Positions 16,195-28,100 of a stretch of DNA of 44,286 bases are shown piece after piece. The DNA is taken from IMG/VR virus record IMGVR_UViG_3300047362_001163, positions 1-44,286 of that record; one strand, given 5' to 3'. A program made the translations under genes and the position numbers. Source of the DNA: a virus. The notes under the pieces are model-generated. The model was not told the DNA's origin. It did not search any database and saw only the letters and a list, made by a program, of their open reading frames with translations. Position 1 is the stretch's first letter. The number at the start of each line of letters is the position of its first letter.

Positions 16195-19100
16195 ATGGCA
16201 TATAGAAAAAGTTCAGATTTTTTACCTAGTATTTTTCAAACCGATACTAATGAAAAATTACTACAGGCTACTTTTGATCAGCTGATATCTGAGCCAGAAA
16301 TTAGAAGACTTGATGGGTACATAGGTAGAAGATTTAACCCAGCACTAACACCAAACGACAGTTATGTGGCCGAATCTTATATTGATAGACAAAACTATCA
16401 ATTGGAACCAAGTGCAGTTTACGCTGACGATAATGACAATATTAAGTTTGTTAGTGGATATACAGACCTATTGGACAAGATTAACAGTTACGGTGGCTTA
16501 GCTGACAATCCTAATAGATTGTTTTCTGCAGATCAGTATACCTATAGCGGATTGTTTGATTTTGACAAGTTTGTAAACTACAGTAGCTATTATTGGTTGC
16601 CAACTGGCCCAGACAGTGTTAATGTATTTGCAAGCCAGATTCCCACTGACTTAGACATTGATGTTTTACAGCCCGACATTTATACTATTAACGATGGCGT
16701 GTATGACTTTGAAAAATTTGACAACAAGGCGTTTGATGTCAGTGAAAACAGTGTATCAAAAGTAAGTCAATCCGGTTACCGATTTAGCAACACAGGCGAT
16801 AGCATAAGTCCTGTGCTGAGATTAGCCAGAGGCGGTACATACAAGTTTAACGTAAATCAAAGTGGGCACGGATTCTTTATACAAGGACAGCCCGGTCTTG
16901 ATGAAAGTTACGACTGGCAAAACAATATCAGTACTAGAAATGTACTTGGTGTTGTTAACAATGGTGCTGACGTTGGTACGGTTATTTTCAATGTACCAAC
17001 AAAAGATGCACAAAACTTTTTCTTGAATATGCCCAAACAAGACACAGTAAATCTTGTAGCATACAGTGTTGGAAAAAGAAGAAAACTCAAATACACCGAA
17101 GTACAGAATGCCAGATATAGCAATTTTATCGGTGAACACAGAGGCATTGACAACGTAAGAAACTTGTCTGGCAAGCGTGTGTTATTCCTGGACGACAGCA
17201 GCGATAATCGTGTTCCGCAACCTTGGCAAGCATTAACAAACTATCTAGAAAATGATTTGATTGTATATGCAAACACAGTTTATCGTGTGTTAACTGACTA
17301 TACCAGCAGCAGAAAATTTAACACAAGCAATTTAGAAGTATATGACTTTGACGATCATTGGTACGATCCTGCACTGTTTGACGATACCGATATTGGGTTT
17401 GGCGAAGGAAACTTTGACCGCGGCAACGATGTACCGGTAGAAAATCAGATGGGTTGGTTTGAAATCAACGTTAATGACGAAGGAATCATTGAGCTAAATG
17501 CCATTGACAGTATTGCAGTAAACCAAAAAGTTAGTATCAATGAGGGCACTAGATATGCTAATAGAGAAATTTACAGAAACAATGACAATAAACTAGAAAT
17601 AATTTCTCCTATTACTGCTAATTTGGATTTTCTTTACTATCAAGATAGCATTGACAAAAATATCAACGGTGTAATAGAACTAGTTGATCAAGACAACAAT
17701 CTGAACATCAACGTTGACACCATACTGGGTTTACAAAACTATACTAGTCCAAACGGAGTAGTATTTGAAAATGGTCTTAAAGTAAAATTCGGTGGCACAA
17801 CTGTGCCCGAACATTATCGAGATCGTGAATATTATGTTGAAGGTGTTGGTACTGCAATTGATCTTGTATCAGTTGACGATTTGGATACGCCAGAACCGTG
17901 GCTAAGGACCATTAGTACACCATTTGACAACGAGTTGTTTGATAGTCAGGCGTTTGACAAAAGTCAACCAGCGCCAGACCAAAAACAGTATATTGGAATC
18001 AAACGAAACAGTCGCGAAGGCAGTGCCTGGACTAGACAAAACCGTTGGTTCCACGAAAGTGTAATTAACAATACAAATAGTTACAATAACTACACACCAG
18101 TATTAGATCAAAAAAGCCGTGCAAAGCGCCCTATCATTGAGTTTGATGATAACCTGCAACTTTATAACTTTGGTTCGACATATCGCGGCAGTGTAACAGT
18201 GGTAGATACAAACGAAACTGATGTTTTGAGCAATGTAGAAGGCGTAGCAGTTGAATCAATTGATGGACAAATCAGCGGATACTACAGCGACGGTATACCG
18301 CTGGTTAACGGAAACCGTGTAATCTTTACCAAAGACTCAAGTGATAATATCAGAAGCACTATCTGGGAAGTAAAATGGGTCACAGTTGAATCATCGGAAA
18401 ACAACAAAAATCTAAATTTCGTTGGTGATGGTTCAACAGTTGAATATGAGTTGAACTTTAATATATCCAGCAGTATTAGGCTAACAGTAACCATTGATGG
18501 TGTTGTTGCTGAACAGGCTGGTTTCTTGTACAGTGTTAGTGGGCAGAATATTGTGTTTGCTACACCACCGTCTGAGGGCAGTGCTATATCGGCAACTTAT
18601 GTGTTTGGGCAGCAGATCCATCTAGAAGCAGTTGGTTCTATCAACGACGGAGATGTAGTGTTGTCGACACTAGGCTCAAAAAACCAAGGAACTAATTGGC
18701 ATTACAACAACGGTGAGTGGAAACTTTCTCAGACAAAATTGGAAGACAATCAAGCACCTTTGTTTGACCTATTTGACAATAACAATATCAGCATCAGTGA
18801 TCCTTCGTCTTATATTGGTAGCAATTTTACCGGTAACAAACTGTTTGGTTATAAGATTGGCAGCGGTGCTAAAGACAAAGAATTAGGCTTGCGTTTAAGC
18901 TATAAAAACATTGAAAACGTTGGCGATATTGTTTTCCTTGATCATATTGCTAACGATTATTTTAGTTATGAAGACAGCAACGAAAACAGTGTAACTGATA
19001 CAACAAACAAACTAAATGTTCGTCGAAATTCTGTTACCGGTAATAGCACATATAACAACCAATGGATTAAACTAAAAGAAAAATCTAAACAATATCAGTT

Positions 19101-22100
19101 GCAAACATTTTTTGCTACACAGTTTCAAAAAAATAGATTTAGATTAAATGTTGTGCCAGAAAGTCTGAGCCCAAGCGACATTGTGGTTTATAAAAACAAT
19201 GTTCCGCTGTTGACTCAAGATTTTGATATTACAGTTGAAGGAAGCTTTGGGTTTCTTGATTTAAACCAAGATTTGTCAGTTGGCGATAAGCTTGACGTTA
19301 AGGTGTTTAGTAACAAATACACTGATAGTAGCAATTGGGAGATTCCAAATAACCTAGAGAATAATGCCAAGAACCAAGATGTAGTTGAGCTAACACTCGG
19401 GCAACTAAGAAATCATATCTTAGAATCTTTTGTTAAGACCGACGGCATAACAGGAAATTTTCAAGGCAGCAACAACACTAAGGATTTACCAAATGTAAAA
19501 CTCAATGGTGGCAAGATACTTCAAAATGCCGGTGCACCTCATCTAGCAACTTTGTTTTTGAATGACTCAAAAGCAAACTTTGTAGAAAGCCTACTATATG
19601 CACAGCGTGAATATTCTATTTTTAAAAATAAGTTTATTAAGTTAGCCGAAGATTTGCTATTGACAGATTTTAATGATCCTGTTAAAAGTGTTGACGAAAT
19701 ATTGGTAAATCTATTTCAGAATAAAAACGAAATGTTTCCGTTTTACTACAGTGATATGGTACCCGGCGGCGAAGACTATACTAAACTAGAGTATGTTGTT
19801 ACCAATAGTGATATTGGCACGTACTATCTCAGCAAAAGTTTTGACATCGAAACTGCAAGCAATCGTGCAGTAATAGTTTATCTTAACGGACAACAATTAA
19901 CCTATGGAGTAGATTATACATTTGCTAAAAACCAACCAGTGGTTGAGTTAAATATACCCTCAGATGACTCAGACGATGATGTATATTATCTAGATTTAAA
20001 CGATAATGATATAATTGAAATACGTGAATTCGGCAACACCGACGGTATGCATATTCCGCCAACACCTTCGAAGTTAGGACTATACCCAGCAAGCTCGCCA
20101 ATGATAATTGTTGACGGGTACGGAGAAAATAAACAAAATGTAATGCGCGGTCACGACGGTAGTATTACAGTTGCATACAACGATTATCGAGACTCAATTA
20201 TACTTGAATTAGAAAAGCGTATATATAACAATATCAAGGCTAGATACAACGAAGATGTATTTAATATTGGTAGCAATATTCCGGGCGCATTTAGAGATAC
20301 TGAGTATAGCAAAACAGAATTCGAAAGCATTTTAAGTTCTAACTTCGGCACTTGGTTAGGAAAGAACAATCTTCAACTTGAAACATACAACACGTTTGAT
20401 AGTAACAACTCTTTTACTTGGAACTACGATCAATTTACAGTACGTACCGATGGTAGCAAAATGCCAGCTGCTTACTGGAGAGGATTGTATAGATACTATT
20501 ATGATACCGAACAACCAGATTTAAGACCTTGGGAAATGCTTGGTTTTATTGAAGAACCACAGTGGTGGAAAAAAGAGTATGGCCCGGCTCCTTATACCAG
20601 TGGTAACTTGGTATTGTGGAATGATCTAGAAACTGGCACAATCAAAGGCGGAGACAGACAAGGCGTTGATAACAGATATGCTCGTCCTGGTTTAAGTCGT
20701 ATTATTCCAGTAGACGACGGAGGAGAATTATTATCGCCTCTTGAAAGTTTAGCATCAAATCTTGCATTGGACACAGAAGGACCGTGGAAGTTTGGAGATT
20801 CTAGTCCAGTTGAGTCAACCTGGATTCAAAGTAGCGAGTATCCATATGCTATTCAACTAGCAATGGCTCTATCTAAGCCTGCAGAGTACTTTGGAAAGCT
20901 CAGAGACACAAATGACCAAGTTATTAAGAAATACAGCAACAACAATCAACAATGGAAGTTCCAGAGCTCCGGTACTCGCAACAAAGTTGAATATATAAAT
21001 GGCGAAGTTGTTAATGGTGTTGTTGTTCGAGGCAGTGGCTACTTAAATTGGATTTCCGAGTACGCTAAGAGTATGAATCTTGACGTTACTGAAGAAGTTG
21101 GCAAGAAACTAAGAAACATAGACCTAAAACTTACATATAAACTTGGTGGATACAGCGACAAAAAGTATCTTAAGTTATTTGCAGATCAAAGCAGTCCTAA
21201 CAGCACAAACAGCAGCGTCTTAATACCAGATAACGATTTTGATATTAAGTTAATAAAAAGTTCCCCAAGGTTAAGCTTAACCTATAGTGGTGTTATTGTA
21301 ACCAAAACTGGTAGCGGGTTTTCGGTAGCAGGTTACGATCAAACTAGACCGTATTTTGTAATCGAACCCAGTAGCAATAATAGACAAACTAAAATTATTT
21401 CAACAGGCAGCGATCGAGTTGAAGTAGCACAAAACGGAAATGGCAAATCTGCTCTTGTTCCGTATAATACAGAATTTTTCAGCAAAGCAGAAGTAGTAGA
21501 CTTTTTGATCAGCTACGGTAGACATTTGGAACAACAAGGTTTTAAATTTAATAAAAAAGTTGAAGGTGCAAACAAGATTCACAATTGGGATCTTGCTGCT
21601 GAAGAATTTCTGTTTTGGACACAACAAGGATGGGACAGTGGCACTGTTGTAACTCTTAGTCCAATTGGTAACGAGCTTGAGTATCGTACAGTTAGAGGTA
21701 CAATAGATGCAATTAGTAATCGTCCATATGGCAGTAGAATAATTGATAGTAATTTTGAAATTATAACAAACAACCAATACACAGTTGCCAGAGACGGCAG
21801 AAACTTTAGTTTAAAAACTGTAGACGGACGTGGAATTTATCTTGCAGACTTAGATGTTGTAGACTATGAACATGTTATGGTTCTTAATAATACAACTCAA
21901 TTCAACGATATTATCTATCAGCCTGAGCTTGGTAATAGACAGTATAGAATTAAGATTACAGGATTTAAAACTGCTGACTGGGATGGTACGTTTGGTGCAG
22001 CTGGATTTATTATTAACGATAATAATATTCAAAACTGGCAAGAAGGTAAAAACTATTTCAAAGGCGAAATTGTAACATATAAAAATCAATACTATGTTGC

Positions 22101-25100
22101 TAGCAAGAACATACCTGGAATGTCTAATTTCAGCGCCAGTGATTGGTTAATCAGTGACTATGATCAAATCAACAGTACTCTATTGCCAAACTTAACAAAT
22201 CGTTCATCACAGCCTAAAAGTTTTTATGATTTTAATGAGGCAAACTTAGAACTTGATGCCGATAGACTGGGAAAAGGATTAATTGGATTTTCTCCAAGGC
22301 AGTATTTGGACGATTTGGGTATCAGCGACACAAGCCAAGTTAAGTTCTATCAAGGAATGATAAGACAAAAAGGCAGCAACAATAGTTTAGATAAACTGTT
22401 AAGAGCAAAGTTAGATAACTTCGACGGTAAAGCTGAAATATTTGAACAATGGGCAGTGCGTGACGGGTCTTACGGTATTACTGACAATGTAGCACAGATA
22501 AGAATACCTTTGAATTTTAACAAAGATAGTATTAAAAATCCTGTTGTAATTGAAATGCTCGACAACAATGACATAACGACTACGGGTAGATTTAGCTTTA
22601 AGCAAAAAGATCTTTTAACTTACAATCGTCCTTATAGCAAAAACTTCATCAATTATCGTAATAGCAAAAGTGAAGTATCTGATCTTCCAAGTGCAGGTTT
22701 TGTTAAGGTTAACGAAGTTGACTATATGAGCTCAAGTTTTTCTCAATTGCCTGCAGATCTTGACAGCAATGTAGTAGATGGAAGCAGAGTATGGATTGGT
22801 CGTAACGATAGCAACACTTGGAACGTTTATAGATTTAACGATGATAATGTAGATTTAAGTTCTATATCAATTTCCGGAGATGGAGTTGCAACTGTTTTAG
22901 TTAAGACTGCACATAAACTCTCTGAGTTTGATAGAGTCTATGTAAAAACATATCCTGAATCAAGATTTTCTAATATTTACAGTATACAGTCTATTGTCAA
23001 TGACAAAACATTTACAATAAAAACAGGCTTTAACAGCCAAGACCAAGTGCGTGTTAACGGGGAAATACTAAAATTAGTTGAGTTGAAAAAAGAAACTGCT
23101 TCAGATATGCAAGCATCAACTCCGATTAATGGCTGGGTTGATGGTGACCAATTTTATATCGAAAATGCTACAGCCAATGGCTGGGGTGTTTATGAAAAAC
23201 AAAGTCGTTATGATGTAGTCAACCGCTATAGCAAGCGTAACCAAAACATATCCGATCGCCTAGGCGTAAGCATAGCCAGTGCCAGAAACAACAATTATTT
23301 GTTGACTGGCAGTAGCGAGACATCTACAGTACAGGCTTATAAAAGAAATACCACAACTGGTGTATTAGCTGAAGATTCTAAACTGGATAACATAAGCAAC
23401 GGCTTAGTTGATTTTGGTGCAACATTGTCGGCAGGCAGCTTCGGAAATGCAGCAATAGGTAGTCCATTAAGCGGTAACGTAGGATATGTGCATGTTGCAA
23501 TAAGAGATACCAATAACAGTTTTATTGTTGATCAAGCACTATGCCCAAGCACACAGGATACAGCTGGGCAGTTTGGACAAGGGCTAGCAGTAAGCGACGA
23601 TGGCAATTGGCTGTATGCAGGACAACCGGGCAGCAGCGCAGGCTACGTATGGGCTTATCAATTTAATACAATAAACAACAGTGGTGCATCACAGACATTA
23701 ACCTGTGACGGAAGTACTGCAATATTTGTGTTATCGGGAGAGCTAGAAGAACCCGAAAGTATCTATGCTGTTAAAATAATAGGCACCGACGGTAAACTGT
23801 TAATACCATTTAGAGACTACACACTAAGTGGTAGTACTCTTACGTTTGATGCAGCACCGGCTGCTGGCGAAGCAGTTGTATTTTTGAAAAATTATTATAG
23901 TTTGGTAGAAAAGATCAGTGTTCCGACTAGCACAGGAGACCAGTTTGGGTATAGCATTGCTACCAGCGACGATGGAAGTCAAGTTATTGTTGGTGCACCA
24001 ACTGCTAATGACAGTCTATCAGTAACTGATAGTGGCAAAGTTTATATCATTGATAGAACTGTTGAAAGTTTCTACGCCGATGGCAATACCGGAGTGTTTA
24101 CAACAAACAGTATTGTACAAGGAAGTCCAAGAGTAACAGTTGATGGTATTGCAAAAACATTCGTACTTGATTATACAGTTACCGGCGGTAATACTTTTTC
24201 TTTTGTTTCTATACCTGATGCTGGTAGCATTGTAACTATAGAAAGCAACAATTTTGTGCTGTCGGAAACCATTGACGACTTTGAGGATCCGCAGATTGCT
24301 GCACAGTTTGGTTATAGTTTAGATTTGTGTCCAAACAATTGTAGTCTCTACGTTGGTGCTCCGTATGAAGATGGTGCATCAATTGACGGCGGCAAAGTTC
24401 ATAGATTTATTAACCAAGGGCGTTTCTTTGGAACTGTTCACGGAACGGTTGCAAGCCCAACAGTGACATCTAATAGCAAAATATCAATCAACAACTTCTT
24501 GGTTGAGTTTGCTATTAGCGACAACCTTGATACAGTAATTGAAAAAATCAATGCAAGGAATATTCCAGGTATAGTTGCCAGTGCAGTTGACAATAAACTA
24601 AAAATTGATACTGACAGGGAAATATTTGCAGACAAGTTAAACTTAGTCTCAGTGTTGGGCACCTTCTTTGCAGATATGGGCATTGATGTATATGCATCGC
24701 AGCAGGTAATTTCTAGTCCAAGAAACAAAAATTACAATAACTTTGGTAAAGTTGTAAAAGTTAATAATGATGCACGTTATCTTGCTGTTGGCTCGGATCA
24801 AGGAGATGCACGACTAACAACCACGCTCGACAATGTTACTACAACACTTGATGGAACAGCAACAACTATATCGTCTTTGCAAAAGCAAAGCGGAAGTGTG
24901 TTTTTGTACCAGCTAATATCTAAACCAAATTCTACTGTAGATGATCCTGCAGAGATGCTACTGGCTGAAGAACTAGCACCAAATGATATTGATGAGTTCG
25001 ACGGCTTTGGTGCAGCAATTGACTTTAGTGATAACACAATATATGTTGGCGCTCCTGGCAGTGATTATAACAGCATTACCAATAGCGGTATTGTGTATGG

Positions 25101-28100
25101 ATTTACAAACACGTCAGGCAAAGATACTTGGGATTTACTGCGCAGTGAGTCTCCTAAGCTTGATCTAAACTTGATTAACAAAGTGTATTTGTACGATACT
25201 ACTAGCGGAGAAAAGATCACCGACCTTAATATAATTGACCCAGCACAAGGTTTTGTTGCTGGTGCTGCCAAACAGGAAATCGATTATCAAACAGAAGTTG
25301 ACCCAGCTACATACAGCAATGCAGTTAACACAGCCGGTGGTGTAGTATGGGGAGAAGAGCACGTTAATGAAGTATGGTGGAACACAGCGTTAACTCAGTG
25401 GACTGAGTATGCACAAGACGACATTGAATACCGTGCTGCCAATTGGGGATTAAGTTTTCCAGGAAGCAGAATCATATGTGCTGAGTGGACAAGAAGCACA
25501 CAGTCTCCAGAGAACTATCAAGACTCGACAAATCCAAGTGCATATGCGCTAGACCCTGGCAAATTCAACGTATTTACAGAATACAATCAAAAAACTGGAA
25601 AATTTGATACAAGTTATTATTTCTGGGTTGCTGGAAAAACACGTGCACCGCGAAGCGCAGGCAACAGAAATTTAAGTAGTGTTCAGATCGAAGAATTGAT
25701 ATCTAATCCAAAACTAAACAACGTTCCGTTTGTTGCGTTTTACGACAGTAACAGTTTTGGAATTTACAATGTAAGTCGTTTTGTACAAGATAATACAGCA
25801 ATTGTAGTTGACTATGACATTGCGCAAAACGATGGGGTATTCCACAACGAGTACAAAATCATAGCCGAAGGCGATAAAAACAGTATTCCTTCGGCAAAGT
25901 TAGTAACAAAAATGATTGACAGTTTGGCTGGCCAGGACAGAGTCGGAAACTTGGTTCCTGACATTTCTCTAAACGAGTTTGAAAGATATGGGATTGGCTT
26001 CCGACCAAGACAAACAATGTTTGCTGATCGTGCTCGTGCAGTCAAAGAAACTGTTGCTTATATGAATCGGTTTTTTGCAAAAATTCCAGCAGTGTATAGC
26101 AAAGATATCAGCGATGTAGTAGCATCTGATCCGTATCCCGACATTACTGAATACAATGAATTAGTAAACAATCGTGTAGAACTAGATTATTTGGTTAGCG
26201 AAATACTCAACACCGGTTACAAGGTATTGGTAAAATCTGATGAAACTACACGCAACCGTTGGGTAATATATAAATTATTAGAAAACAACACCTGGGTTAG
26301 ACATCGTATACAAGGTCACAATAATGCTAGATATATAGAATATACTACATGGACAGACCCAGAAATTGATGTTCCTGCAGTAATTGAAAATGTAGTTGAT
26401 TTTGAATACAACCTTCAAAGTATAACAGCCAGCGAAGGCGACTTTATTAAGATTAGAGACAACGGTCGCGGATTGTTTAAAGTAGTTCTTCGACAAAACA
26501 ATTCTTGGAGCACAGTACAAGAAGAAAACGGCACAATACAGATCAAAGAAGATCTGTGGAAAACCGTAAACAATCTTCAAGGCTGGGACCAAGATGGATT
26601 TGGGTTGCAACTGTTTGATGATTGGCCAAGCCTTGAAATTCAAAATATCATACGTAGTGTATACGAAAAGATTTTCGTCGAAGAAGGCACAGTAGAGAAG
26701 AATCTTTGGTTCTTGCATATGCTAAAGTATGTAATAACCGAAAACCAGTATAACGATTGGGTGTTTAAAACCAGTTTGATTAAGGTTAACCAGACACAGC
26801 GAGCATTGCAGCAGATACCGGTTTACCAACAGGATAACCAAGACTCTATTAGACAATACATTAACGAAGTTAAACCGTATCATACAAAAATATCAGAATT
26901 TGTACTGTCTTACAACGGTACAGATACTGCAGATGCACGAACAACCGACTTTGATTTGCCTGCATACTACGACTTTACAAACAACCAATACCGTAGCCCA
27001 ACTGGACAAACTGTTGAAGATGATATTGTATTAAACCTAGATCCATACATTGATTGGAGCAACAACTATACGCTGCAAATGAGCAGTGTTGATATAAGTT
27101 ACGGAGGAAGCGGCTATATTGTTCCTCCTGAGTTAACAGTATCAGGTGGAGGCGGTTCTGGAACCAAACTTCGAGCAATAGTTAACAACGGAAGTATTAC
27201 ATCGGTGATTGTAGTTGAGCCTGGCACTGGGTATATCACAACACCGACTATTACCATTAGCAGTGAAACCAGTGATCCTGCAATGCTCTCCCCTAGACTG
27301 GTTAACAACAAAGTTAGAAGTTTTGACACTACAATTAAGTTCGACCGTGTTGCTACATCAGCAGGTTGGTTGGTTGAGTTTAAAGATATTAGCGGCCAAT
27401 CAATTGATACAAGAAACGAAAGTATCAGTAGAGAAACAGGCGCAGGCGGTGTTATTGATGCAGTTCTAAACCTATTAAGTTCTGGCGCTTGGATCGGATC
27501 CAACCAATATCCTGTGTCGGGTGTTCCTAACTATAGGTTCTTTGATGATACAAGTGGTCGAGTACATTTTTATGAGCGCAGAGATACACGAGGCTGGACG
27601 CCCGAATTGCTACAAGCAGAAATTCGAAGCTTAGGATCGACTGTCGGGGTAAACAGTATTGATGTTAGTGGAACAACTGTAACGCAAGATGGTAGTCTTG
27701 CAAGCTTTATGAGCAGTGTTCTTCCATGGACCGAAGGATTAACTTACTATCAAGGCGAGTACATTGGGTACAACAATAAGTTGTTCTTGGTAGATCAGCA
27801 ATTTACTGCGGGTGCTAACTTCACTAGTGAAAACTTAATAGAATCGTCGGGCGATCAATTGGTAAGCCATCTGGACAGAACCATGGCATTTTATCAGCCC
27901 AAAGACGGTATGCTCGGAAAAGATCTTTCGCAGTTATTTGACGGAGTAGTGTTCCCTGGAGTTAATCTCAAAGGTGCTGAATTTAACCAAAACCCAGGTT
28001 TTGATGTGAGTAACTTTGATGTCGAAGGACTTGACAGTAGTGTTATTGGTCCTGAGGGCGTACCGGTTATTGACCCAACAGTGTTAGATCAAACATTGTA

